NCBI GenBank assembly: GCA_949744165.1 | Contig: CATJWG010000158.1 | Location: 1-36,882 of the forward strand | Source of the DNA: an uncultured Eubacteriales bacterium | GTDB lineage: Bacteria; Bacillota; Clostridia; Oscillospirales; Oscillospiraceae | DNA length: 36,882 nucleotides | Direction: 5' to 3' | Shown: one piece after another, positions 8,766 to 16,053 of the stretch | Position numbering within the stretch: the first letter of the stretch is position 1 | Layout of the letters: each line of letters starts with the position of its first letter | Position numbers and translations under genes: made by a program | The notes under the pieces: model-generated | Told to the model about the DNA's origin: nothing | The model's database searches: none | Seen by the model: the letters and a program-made list of their open reading frames with translations, nothing else

Positions 8766-8799
8766 CGTAATATTTACGATGTTTTTCCGGAGGGATAAA

Positions 8800-9495
8800 A
8801 TGACTAAAAAAGCCCTGGTTATCGAGGACGACGGCAATATTGCCGAGCTTCTGCGCCTGTATCTGGAAAAGGACGGCTTTGAGGTCTCCCACGCCATGGA
8901 CGGCGGGGAGGGACTGGAGATGTACCGCGCCTTTCATCCGGAAATCGTGCTGCTGGACATCATGCTGCCCGTGATGGACGGCTGGAGTGTCCTGCGCGAG
9001 ATACGCGCGCTGGACCCGCATGTATACGTGATAATGCTCACGGCCAAGGGCGACACGCCCGACAAGATTTCCGGCCTTGAGATGGGCGCGGACGACTATG
9101 TAACAAAGCCCTTTGAGGTCAAGGAGCTGCTCGCGCGCATCCACGCTGTCATGCGCCGCAGCGAGGAGCCCGCGGCCCTGTCCGGCAAGCGCCTGGAGTT
9201 TGATAAATTAGTTATCAATCTTGACTCCTATGAGCTTATCGTGGACGGCAAGCGCATAGACACCCCGCCGAAGGAGATGGAGCTGCTGTTCCATCTCGCG
9301 TCGTCCCCCAACCGCGTTTTCACGCGCAACCAGCTCCTTGACGAGGTCTGGGGCTTCGACTATTTCGGAGACAGCCGCACCGTGGATGTACACATAAAGC
9401 GCCTGCGCGAAAAGCTCGAGGGTGTTTCCGACCAGTGGTCACTGAAAACTGTCTGGGGAGTAGGCTACAAATTTGAGGCCGTGGGCCTCGGCTAA
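8800..9495 (+). CDS. OmpR/PhoB-family response regulator
   Basis: This 231-residue transcription factor has a receiver domain (acidic pair in VIEDD near residue 8, phospho-acceptor D53 in LLDIMLPVMDG, T in MLTAKGD, K in VTKPFE) and a C-terminal winged helix (TPPKEMELL, RNQLLDEVWG, DSRTVDVHIKRLREKL) of the PhoB/OmpR type. The ATG at 8800 is chosen because GGAGGG lies 6 bases upstream; a start 21 bases earlier would include that site. Its cognate kinase follows after 188 bases that hold a repeat element. It could control the htrA-like gene downstream, which has a Pho-box-like array. Confidence 0.92.
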   Translation: MTKKALVIEDDGNIAELLRLYLEKDGFEVSHAMDGGEGLEMYRAFHPEIVLLDIMLPVMDGWSVLREIRALDPHVYVIMLTAKGDTPDKISGLEMGADDYVTKPFEVKELLARIHAVMRRSEEPAALSGKRLEFDKLVINLDSYELIVDGKRIDTPPKEMELLFHLASSPNRVFTRNQLLDEVWGFDYFGDSRTVDVHIKRLREKLEGVSDQWSLKTVWGVGYKFEAVGLG

Positions 9496-9499
9496 GAGA

Positions 9500-9610
9500 C
9501 TTTGGGCCCTTTAATTGAAAGAGATTCACTCCGCGCAGAATTTTTTCCGACGTACATTCCGCCGGAAAACCGGATTTAACTTTATTTGCGGCATACGCCG
9601 CAAACCCTGC
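9500..9610 (+). repeat. intergenic repeat, copy B, between the two-component genes
   Basis: The 188-base gap between regulator and kinase contains GAAAGAGATTCACTCCGCGC (9517-9536) and then TTTTTTCCGACGTACA, CGCCGGAAAA and GATTTAACTTT (9541-9582), followed by a hairpin TTTGCGGC/GCCGCAAA with a 4-base loop (9585-9604). The block 9531-9594 matches 36350-36410 (copy D) nearly base for base. The long stem found at the head of other copies seems lost here. It probably lies inside the two-gene transcript. Confidence 0.7.
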
Positions 9611-9683
9611 GAGGCCCTGTCCTCGGCCATTTGGTCGTGAAGTCGGCGGAAGAGGGAACGCAGCTTTTAAGAAGGTATAATCT

Positions 9684-11105
9684 TTGCACAGCTTTTATTT
9701 TAAAAACTTCATAATCGCCGCTCTTGCGGTCATGCTAAGCTTTATTTTTCTTGGCGCGGTGTTCATCGGCATCGGCCAAAACATGACCCTGCGCGAGCGT
9801 CAGGAAACGCTTGACGCCAACGCACAGGAGCTGGCCAGACTGTCCTCAGCCTATACGCTCGACGGCAAACTGAGCGATTTGACCCTGCGCGTTGTGCTCT
9901 CCGCCATAAGCCGCGTGTCCGGCAACCATTGTTTTTTGTGCGATGAGCAGGGCCTTATAATCTCCTGCTCGGACACGGAGGTAAACTGCGGCCATATCGG
10001 CAAGCGCGTTGACAGCCAGATAATCTCGCAGATGAGCTCCGGCAGCGGTTACAGCGCCATAACCTCGCTCAGCGGGCTCTACTCCGACAGCTACTATGTT
10101 GCCGCCCGCCCCATAGTCAGCTACTCAGGCACAACTCTCGGCTACGTGTTTGTCGGCGCAAATACGGGTTCCATAGTCCGCGTCTGGCACAGCCTGATGG
10201 GAGTGTTCCTGATAACCGCAATACTCATAATGGCCCTGACACTCGTCATAAGCTATGTCAGCGCGGTCCGTCAGGCAAAGCCGGTCAATGAGATGTCGGC
10301 CGCCGCCATTCGCTTCGCCCACGGCGACTTCTCCGCACGTGTCGGGGTCGGTGGGGACGACGAGGTCGGCGCTCTGGCCGCCGCATTCAACAACATGGCA
10401 GACTATCTTGAGCGCTCAGAAAAGCAGCGCAGCGATTTTCTGGCCAACGTCGCGCACGAGCTCAAAACCCCAATGACCACCATCTCCGGCTTTGCCGACG
10501 GCATACTCGACGGAACCATTCCGCCGGAGAGCCAGCGGCGCTATCTTGAGACCATTTCCAGCGAGACCAAGCGGCTAAATCGCCTTGTCCGCCGCCTGCT
10601 GGATGTCTCTCGCATACAGTACGAGGGCCCCGAGCAGCTCCGCCGCAAGTTTTTTGATGCCTCCGAGCTTCTTCTCCAGGTTCTCATCGTGTTTGAAAAG
10701 AAGATAACCGACAAACAGCTTGAGGTAAACGCCATGGTCCCTGAGGACGCGATAATTGTCCTCGGCGACGCCGACTCGATAAATCAGGTTATCTATAATC
10801 TATTGGAAAACGCCATAAAATTTGCCGCGCCCGGCTCCGAGCTTGGCATAGCCATCTTCAAGCAGAACGGCAAGGCGTATATCTCCATCAAAAACCAGGG
10901 ACCTACCATCCCCGCTGGGGAGCTGGCCCTCATCTTCGACCGCTTCCACAAAACCGATAAATCCCGCTCCATGGACCGCGACGGCGTCGGTCTGGGCCTG
11001 TACATAGTAAAAAGTATCCTCACCAACCACGGCGAAGATATAGTAGTAACCAGCAAAGACGGCGTGACCGAGTTCGTCTTTTCGCTTACGCTGAAGGTCA
11101 AATGA
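9684..11105 (+). CDS. sensor histidine kinase
   Basis: This 473-residue membrane kinase pairs with the upstream regulator. A first membrane helix (about residues 8-30), an extracytoplasmic sensor region of some 130 residues with two cysteines (CFLCDE near residue 80), a second helix (about 170-192), a HAMP linker, the phospho-acceptor His258 in ANVAHELKTPMTT, the N box (NQVIYNLLENAIKFA) and the G box (GVGLGLYIVKSIL) are seen in order. Translation seems to start at TTG: AGAAGG is 7 bases upstream and the next ATG would cut the first membrane helix. The ligand is unknown. Confidence 0.9.
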   Translation: MHSFYFKNFIIAALAVMLSFIFLGAVFIGIGQNMTLRERQETLDANAQELARLSSAYTLDGKLSDLTLRVVLSAISRVSGNHCFLCDEQGLIISCSDTEVNCGHIGKRVDSQIISQMSSGSGYSAITSLSGLYSDSYYVAARPIVSYSGTTLGYVFVGANTGSIVRVWHSLMGVFLITAILIMALTLVISYVSAVRQAKPVNEMSAAAIRFAHGDFSARVGVGGDDEVGALAAAFNNMADYLERSEKQRSDFLANVAHELKTPMTTISGFADGILDGTIPPESQRRYLETISSETKRLNRLVRRLLDVSRIQYEGPEQLRRKFFDASELLLQVLIVFEKKITDKQLEVNAMVPEDAIIVLGDADSINQVIYNLLENAIKFAAPGSELGIAIFKQNGKAYISIKNQGPTIPAGELALIFDRFHKTDKSRSMDRDGVGLGLYIVKSILTNHGEDIVVTSKDGVTEFVFSLTLKVK

Positions 11106-11143
11106 AAGGGCGCTCCCCCGCCTTACAAAAATGATGCCTTTTG

Positions 11144-11197
11144 TTTACAAATCATTCACCGGCAATTCACAGATTTATCTAAATTAGCTGTTAGAAT
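11144..11197 (+). promoter_or_regulatory. 11-bp-spaced hexamer array (Pho-box-like) and -10 before htrA
   Basis: Four hexamers start every 11 bases: TTTACA (11144), TTCACC (11155), TTCACA (11166) and ATCTAA (11177, weakest). A -10-like TAGAAT is at 11192-11197, ten bases after the last hexamer, and no good -35 is present. Tandem TT(A/C/T)A(C/T)A hexamers with 5-base gaps are how PhoP-type regulators of this family bind and replace a -35 element. The adjacent OmpR/PhoB-type regulator is the obvious candidate; that link is inference. Confidence 0.55.
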
Positions 11198-11224
11198 AAA
11201 TTCGTCCTCAAGGAGGTAAGCCTG

Positions 11225-12559
11225 ATGGAGCAGGACAGACGCAGCGGCTGGTACGACACCTCGCCGCACCGTGAGTGGTACAGGCAATATTCCACGCAAA
11301 AGGATAACGCGGCCCTGAAAGTGCCGGACACGTCCAGCGTGAAGCGGCCGAGAAAAAAGCACACCGGCATGAAGGTGACCATGATAAGCCTGTGCGTGCT
11401 TGTTCTCATAGCCGCAACGGCCTTGGCCTTTGCCGAGCCGTCCGTGGGCACAGTAGGCCCGGGCATAACGCTTAATCCGCAGTTTCCGGATGCGGGCGAT
11501 GATTACGCGGATGACTTCCGTGATTTCTTCAACGGCTACTACTCCGGCTCCTCCTCAAATGATGAGGTAAGCCGCCTGCCGAGGACAAAAGCCGAGGACA
11601 GCGTGCGCATAACGCTCGCCTCCTCCGAAGGTCTCGACGAGCTCACGCTCGGCCAGCTCTACGAGCAGAGCATCAACTCTATCGTCGGCGTTGCCGCGAG
11701 CGTGGACGGACAGGAGGGTTACTTCTGGGGCACGGGTATAATAATGACCGGAGACGGTTATATTCTCACCAACGCCCACGTTATAGCCGGCACTGATTCC
11801 GCGGCCGTCACCACAAGCGACGGCCGCCAGTACGAGGCCCTTCTTGTCGGCGAGGACAGCCAGAGCGACATTGCGGTACTCAAGATTGACGCCCGCGGGC
11901 TTCAGGCCGCCAGCTTCGGCAGAAGCGATGAGCTGAACGTAGGCGACGAGGTTGCTGCCATAGGCAATCCTCTCGGCGACCAGCTCTCCGGCACGATAAC
12001 CAACGGCATCGTCTCCGCGATAAACCGCGACGTGGTGGTCGATTCCCACATGATGACCCTCATTCAAACCAATACGGCAATAAACGAGGGCAATTCCGGC
12101 GGACCGCTGCTGAACATGTACGGCCAGGTTATCGGCGTAACGAACATGAAGATGGTTGCCAACTTCTCCCAAGCCACAATAGAAGGCATTGGCTTTGCCA
12201 TACCGACCAGCGTTGTCCAGGATATAGTAAACCAGCTTATAGTCAACGGAGAAGTGTCCGGCCGCCCCGGAATCGGGATAACGGTTGGCGCGATACCCTA
12301 CGACGCGGCTGAGCGTTACAGCCTGCCTGACGGGCTTTATATCAGCGAGGTTGAAGCCGGTTCGGACGCATACGCCAAGGGAGTACGCGAAGGCGATGTA
12401 CTCACGGCGGTAAACGGCACTCCCGTCTATACCACACAGGACGTGGGGAAGATACGAGATGGGTTCGGCGTTGGAGATACCATAACGCTGACTGTGTTTC
12501 GTGACGGCAGGACCTTCGACATCGAGGTTGAGCTCATGGACGTAAACGAGCTGTACTGA
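11225..12559 (+). CDS. htrA: membrane-anchored HtrA/DegP-type serine protease with PDZ domain
   Basis: HtrA proteases degrade misfolded proteins outside the cytoplasmic membrane. The 444-residue protein has a charged cytoplasmic N-terminus of about 50 residues, one membrane helix (TMISLCVLVLIAATALAFA, about 56-74), a flexible linker, a trypsin-like domain with the triad H185 (LTNAHVI), D215 (SDIAVLKID) and S291 (NEGNSGGPL), and one C-terminal PDZ domain (about 350-444). All catalytic residues are present. AAGGAGG precedes the ATG by 7 bases. It lies 119 bases behind the two-component pair with its own promoter-like region, consistent with envelope-stress control. Confidence 0.93.
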   Translation: MEQDRRSGWYDTSPHREWYRQYSTQKDNAALKVPDTSSVKRPRKKHTGMKVTMISLCVLVLIAATALAFAEPSVGTVGPGITLNPQFPDAGDDYADDFRDFFNGYYSGSSSNDEVSRLPRTKAEDSVRITLASSEGLDELTLGQLYEQSINSIVGVAASVDGQEGYFWGTGIIMTGDGYILTNAHVIAGTDSAAVTTSDGRQYEALLVGEDSQSDIAVLKIDARGLQAASFGRSDELNVGDEVAAIGNPLGDQLSGTITNGIVSAINRDVVVDSHMMTLIQTNTAINEGNSGGPLLNMYGQVIGVTNMKMVANFSQATIEGIGFAIPTSVVQDIVNQLIVNGEVSGRPGIGITVGAIPYDAAERYSLPDGLYISEVEAGSDAYAKGVREGDVLTAVNGTPVYTTQDVGKIRDGFGVGDTITLTVFRDGRTFDIEVELMDVNELY

Positions 12560-12610
12560 CCTCCCAAATTACTTTACTAACTCTCTTTTTTACACACTCC
12601 TCTCTTTTTT

Positions 12611-12655
12611 ACAAAATGCCGGGCTGTCCCCCACAGTCCGGTGTTTTGTATTTTA
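12611..12655 (+). terminator. terminator of htrA
   Basis: A 17-bp stem with four G-U pairs (12611-12627 against 12633-12649, loop of five C) is followed by ATTTTAAATTT. It lies 52 bases past the htrA stop. The gap 12560-12831 otherwise holds only this and the perfect palindrome at 12735. Confidence 0.7.
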
Positions 12656-12734
12656 AATTTTCAAATCCCTATCTGCCCATAGCTTCCCGCGGTCAAGAAA
12701 CAGCAGCAACATATGCAACAAAAAATAATGATAA

Positions 12735-12771
12735 AACCTGTAAAAAAGCTTCTGAAGCTTTTTTACAGGTT
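12735..12771 (-). terminator. perfect 17-bp hairpin, likely terminator of the methyltransferase
   Basis: The left arm AACCTGTAAAAAAGCTT and its exact complement enclose a 3-base loop. On the minus strand the stem is followed by TTATCATTATTTTTTG, so it fits termination of the leftward methyltransferase, whose stop is 60 bases away; it may also act on rightward transcripts. Confidence 0.6.
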
Positions 12772-12831
12772 ATTAATTCGGCGACACGGCGCATTCAAAG
12801 CTCCACGCCACACCCGGCTTTTCCTCCTACC

Positions 12832-13749
12832 CTATCTCCCGCTGTTCCTCTCCCAGAAAACGCCGTCTGAAAAACCCTGAATCGTCTTGTCCGACTCCGC
12901 GGCCTCAAGCCTCTTCTCTCCCCAGAGCGCAAACTGAGCGTTGAGCTCAATCCCCGCGTAGTGCCGTCCTAACTTCTTCGCCGTCACCAGCGTTGAACCC
13001 GAGCCGGAAAAGGGGTCAAACACCGTGTCCCCCACGTTTGAGCTGGCTAAAATGAGCTTGGCCAGCAGCTTTTCCGGCTTCTGTGTCGGGTGCGCGGTGT
13101 TCTCTGCCATCGACCAGTAGGGTACAGTGATGTCGTCCCAGAAGTTGGACGGGCAAGTGTCGCGGAAGCGGCCCCGCTCCGTCTCCTGCCAGTCCTTCGG
13201 CCGTCCCGCCTCGCGATAGGGCGCTATAACCCGCCGACGCTGCTTGACCGCGTCGAGGTTAAATGTGTAATTGTCCGATACCGTTGCAAACCAGATGTCC
13301 TCCATGGAGTTTTTCCAGTTTTTCGCTGCTCCGCGCCCCTTCTCGCGCTGCCAGGTGATACGGCTGCGCACAATAAAATGCCTCCGCAGCACCCGCTCAA
13401 TCGCGGCGCTGCACCGCCAGTCACAGCAGACATAGACGCTCGCGTCCCGCGTCACCAGCGGCCGCAGCAATGACGCCCAGCTTTCCGTGTAGTCCTCATA
13501 CTCCGCCTCACCCAGCTTTTTAAAAACCCCGCCGCCGAAGTCCATACGCTGGTTGTACGGCGGGTCGGCAATCACGAGCCGCGCAAAGCCCCGCGGCAGC
13601 AGAGGCATGACTTCAAAGCAGTCACCGAGGATGGTCCTGTCCCTTATCCGCTCTGTGTTCGCCGAAGCACTCAGCGTTACGCACCTCCGCAGGTACTCCT
13701 CCCCCTCCTCAAGTCCAATATCAAGAGTTTTGTTCCGTTTTGACTTCAT
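12832..13749 (-). CDS. orphan beta-class DNA methyltransferase (N6-adenine or N4-cytosine)
   Basis: This 305-residue enzyme transfers a methyl group from S-adenosylmethionine to an exocyclic amino group in DNA. The catalytic motif DPPY is at residues 62-65 and the cofactor motif DPFSGSGS at 245-252; this IV-before-I order defines the beta class. HPTQKP (motif X) precedes motif I. The region between about 120 and 215 would hold the target-recognition domain, so specificity cannot be read. No restriction endonuclease gene is nearby: htrA and lysA flank it and are ordinary genes. It is therefore a solitary methylase, possibly regulatory. GGAGGA is 7 bases before the ATG. Confidence 0.9.
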   Translation of the reverse strand: MKSKRNKTLDIGLEEGEEYLRRCVTLSASANTERIRDRTILGDCFEVMPLLPRGFARLVIADPPYNQRMDFGGGVFKKLGEAEYEDYTESWASLLRPLVTRDASVYVCCDWRCSAAIERVLRRHFIVRSRITWQREKGRGAAKNWKNSMEDIWFATVSDNYTFNLDAVKQRRRVIAPYREAGRPKDWQETERGRFRDTCPSNFWDDITVPYWSMAENTAHPTQKPEKLLAKLILASSNVGDTVFDPFSGSGSTLVTAKKLGRHYAGIELNAQFALWGEKRLEAAESDKTIQGFSDGVFWERNSGR

Positions 13750-13976
13750 CGCCGCTTCCTCCGAAAGTGCCTTTTGTCCTATCTTAGCACATGTAAAGCA
13801 TCAAGCGCAACAGCTTACATGCCGAGGCACCACCCGATTTGACGTGCCTGCTCATGGCGGTCGAGCCTTCGGGCTTTGTCAAACATATAAAGTCAAAAAG
13901 TAATTTTTACTAAAAATTTGCAACTTTACGCAGGCAAATTTTTAGTTGTAAATAAAAATCCGCTTCCTGCCGCCGC
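13750..13976. other. non-coding gap with hairpins between the methyltransferase and lysA
   Basis: No credible gene is seen. The first part has an imperfect hairpin (CATGTAAAGC at 13790 pairing with GCTTACATG ending at 13821) and a GAGCC-TTCG-GGCTT hairpin near 13863. Then base composition drops sharply in GC, with a perfect 13-bp inverted repeat, ACTAAAAATTTGC (13909-13921) and GCAAATTTTTAGT (13934-13946). The latter could be a binding site or a bidirectional terminator; its role is unknown. Confidence 0.45.
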
Positions 13977-14095
13977 TTGCCTTGGAGGAGGAAAGCCTGT
14001 ATAATAATTGCAGAGCAATTATTATACTAAATTTTCTGGTGGTGCATATGCACATAGCCAATTATACCATGGCCATGAAGCCGCCATGGTATAAT
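13977..14095 (+). promoter_or_regulatory. lysA promoter and palindrome-rich leader
   Basis: TTGCCT (13977-13982) and TATAAT (14000-14005) are 17 bases apart. The -10 lies in the left arm of a perfect 13-bp inverted repeat (GTATAATAATTGC at 13999-14011, complement at 14015-14027). Downstream come the palindrome GTGCATATGCAC (14042-14053) and a second perfect 13-bp inverted repeat (ATTATACCATGGC at 14061-14073, complement at 14083-14095). The dyad over the -10 looks like an operator. The lysine riboswitch pattern was not seen. Confidence 0.6.
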
Positions 14096-14131
14096 ATAAA
14101 ACAATATTACGAAAAAGACGGGTGTGACGGA

Positions 14132-15436
14132 GTGCTTTACGACAATCTGACAATTAACGAAAAGGACCATCTGTGCATGGCGGGCATGGACACGGTGGAG
14201 TTGGCGCAGGAATACGGAACGCCGCTCTACCTGATGGACGAGGAGCGAATCATCAACAGAATGCGCACCTACAAGCGCGCGATGAGCAAGCATTTCGGTG
14301 GGACCTCCCTGCCGTTTTACGCCAGCAAGGCGCTGTGCTGCCGCCGTATTATCGAGCTGGCAAAGGCCGAGGACATGGGCGTTGACGTTGTTTCCGCCGG
14401 CGAGCTGTTTGTTGCCGAGTCCGTGGGCTTTCCCATGAATAAAATCTGCTTTCACGGCAGCAGCAAGACGCGGGCCGAGATTGACTATGCCGTCGGTCTC
14501 GGCGTGGGCTTTTTCATCTGCGACAGCGAGGAGGAGCTGCGCCGCATTGACGCTTCCGCGGCCGTGCGCGGCGTGCGCCAGAGCATCATTCTGCGAGTTA
14601 CGCCCGGCATAGACCCGCACACCTTCGCCGCTGTAGCCACGGGACTTATTGACTCAAAGTTCGGCCTTCCCATTCCAACCGGACAGGCCAGAGAGTTCAC
14701 GCGTACGGCGCTGAGCCTGAAAAACATTGAGCTGCGCGGCTTCCACTGTCACATTGGCTCCCAGATTTTCGATAAGCAGCCGCTGTGCGACGCCGCAACG
14801 GTGATGGCCGGTTTTGCCGCGGACATGCGCGACGAGCTCGGCTACAGCGCGGAAATTATTGACCTTGGCGGCGGCTTCGGCGTACCCTATGTCGAGTCCG
14901 AAGCGGAGATTGACATTGACGATACCATCCGCCTTGTTGCCGAGCACTACAAAGCGGAAATGTCCCGCCGCGGCTTTGGCGATACCGCGGTGTTCATGGA
15001 GCCTGGCCGCAGCATAGTCGGCGACTCCGGCCTGACTCTGTACGAGATACAGGACGTCAAGGTAATCCCCGGACTTAAAAACTACGTTGCCATAGACGGC
15101 GGCATGACCGACAATCCGCGCTATGCGCTTTATCAGTCCCAGTACACGATGCTGCTTGCCAACCGCGCAGGAGAGCGTGCGGACACGCTCTACACCGTAG
15201 GCGGCCGCTGCTGCGAAAGCGGCGACATGCTCGGCGAGGATATCCCGCTGCCCGCCGCGCGCGTGGGCGACATGCTCGCCGTAATGACCACAGGGGCCTA
15301 CAACTACTCCATGGCTTCGCACTACAACTGCGTGCCCAAGCCGCCGATTGTGATGCTTAAGGACGGGAAGTCATACGCCGCAGTCCGGCGCGAGAGCTTC
15401 CACGAGATGCTCGCGTGCCAGTTTGACGACACATGA
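14132..15436 (+). CDS. lysA: diaminopimelate decarboxylase
   Basis: LysA is the PLP enzyme that makes lysine from meso-diaminopimelate. The product, 434 residues from the GTG at 14132, has the fold type III barrel with the lysine of FYASKALCC that binds PLP, GFHCHIGSQI, DLGGGFGVPY (glycine loop for the phosphate), EPGRSIVGD and CCESGD with the active-site cysteine of the partner subunit. The GTG is chosen because LysA proteins normally begin just before this VLYDNLTI segment and the upstream open frame (from a TTG at 13982) runs through the promoter and palindromes. The ribosome site is weak, so the start is uncertain. A small HExxH gene overlaps its stop. Confidence 0.93.
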   Translation: MLYDNLTINEKDHLCMAGMDTVELAQEYGTPLYLMDEERIINRMRTYKRAMSKHFGGTSLPFYASKALCCRRIIELAKAEDMGVDVVSAGELFVAESVGFPMNKICFHGSSKTRAEIDYAVGLGVGFFICDSEEELRRIDASAAVRGVRQSIILRVTPGIDPHTFAAVATGLIDSKFGLPIPTGQAREFTRTALSLKNIELRGFHCHIGSQIFDKQPLCDAATVMAGFAADMRDELGYSAEIIDLGGGFGVPYVESEAEIDIDDTIRLVAEHYKAEMSRRGFGDTAVFMEPGRSIVGDSGLTLYEIQDVKVIPGLKNYVAIDGGMTDNPRYALYQSQYTMLLANRAGERADTLYTVGGRCCESGDMLGEDIPLPAARVGDMLAVMTTGAYNYSMASHYNCVPKPPIVMLKDGKSYAAVRRESFHEMLACQFDDT

Positions 15437-15825
15437 AGTACATCGAGCTGCAAAACGAGATAATACGCCGCTATGGCATCGAGATATGCGGCGGCGAGAG
15501 GTGTGTCAGCGACTGGCACCGCACCCACGCGCACGTGGCCGAGCGGAGAGTTTGCAAGTGGGAGCAGCGAAACAGCATGGCGTCCACCTTCACGCTCCTG
15601 CACGAGATAGGCCACATCGAGACAAGCCGCAGCTCCATGCGCCGCTGCGAGTCGGAGTATTTCGCCACGGTCTGGGCCCTGCGCACAGCCAAGGAGTACG
15701 GGATAAAAATCCCTGATAAGCTCATAGACCGCTATCAGAACTACATCATGCTGGAATACTCCCGCGGTATACGCCGCGGCGGGCGCCTGCCCCCTCCTAC
15801 AAGCTTTCGTTTGCCGAGATATTGA
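15433..15825 (+). CDS. small HExxH zincin-like protein (ImmA/IrrE-like)
   Basis: The 130-residue product has a zinc-protease signature TLLHEIGHIET with H57, E58 and H61, and a downstream CESEYFATVWALR segment whose Glu73 or Glu75 fits the third metal ligand, as in the ImmA/IrrE (DUF955) group. That group usually cleaves repressors, but many members are uncharacterised. The N-terminal 50 residues carry basic and cysteine-rich stretches. It overlaps the lysA stop by four bases (ATGA), so the two are translationally coupled, an unusual partnership. No repressor gene is adjacent. A repeat element follows at once. Confidence 0.65.
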   Translation: MKYIELQNEIIRRYGIEICGGERCVSDWHRTHAHVAERRVCKWEQRNSMASTFTLLHEIGHIETSRSSMRRCESEYFATVWALRTAKEYGIKIPDKLIDRYQNYIMLEYSRGIRRGGRLPPPTSFRLPRY

Positions 15826-15829
15826 CATG

Positions 15830-15995
15830 TCAAATGAAAGGCCGCTTCAGCGGCCTTTCATTTGAGGGGATATGGAAAAAGCGGCAAAGCCGTTTTTTCG
15901 AGGAGGTTTTGCTGCGCGAAAAGAATCTTTCCGAGGCGTATGTCCCCTGAAAAATAATTTGAATTTATTTGCGGCGTGCGCGCCGCGAACTCTGC
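15830..15995 (+). repeat. hairpin-headed intergenic repeat, copy C
   Basis: It opens with a perfect 16-bp stem, 4-base loop (15830-15865; arm TCAAATGAAAGGCCGC). A second hairpin, AAAAAGCGGC and GCCGTTTTTT (15876-15898), is terminator-like and followed by CGAGGAGG, TTTTGCTGCGC, TTTCCGAGGCGTATG and GAATTTATTTGCGGC. The order of modules matches copies A, B and D although this copy is more diverged. The open frame of the next gene runs back into it but has no start signal there. Confidence 0.65.
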
Positions 15996-16053
15996 ATGTC
16001 TTGTCAGACCCGAGACTTGCGGGGCTTTTCAACCACACTTGGGAGGTGCTTTT

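Noticed and set aside
8755-8785. Pho-box-like hexamers before the response regulator
   Set aside because: TCTACG and TTTACG are present but 13 bases apart, which does not fit the 11-bp period.
12616-12870. Small rightward frame between htrA and the methyltransferase
   Set aside because: It covers two terminator-like hairpins and reads low-complexity sequence; no ribosome site.
13982-14131. 50-codon N-terminal extension of lysA from a TTG
   Set aside because: It overlaps the promoter -10 and three palindromes and is absent from LysA proteins in general; treated as leader.
15976-16053. Extended N-terminus for the MBL-fold gene
   Set aside because: The extension lies in repeat copy C, whereas a TTG at 16054 has a strong ribosome site.
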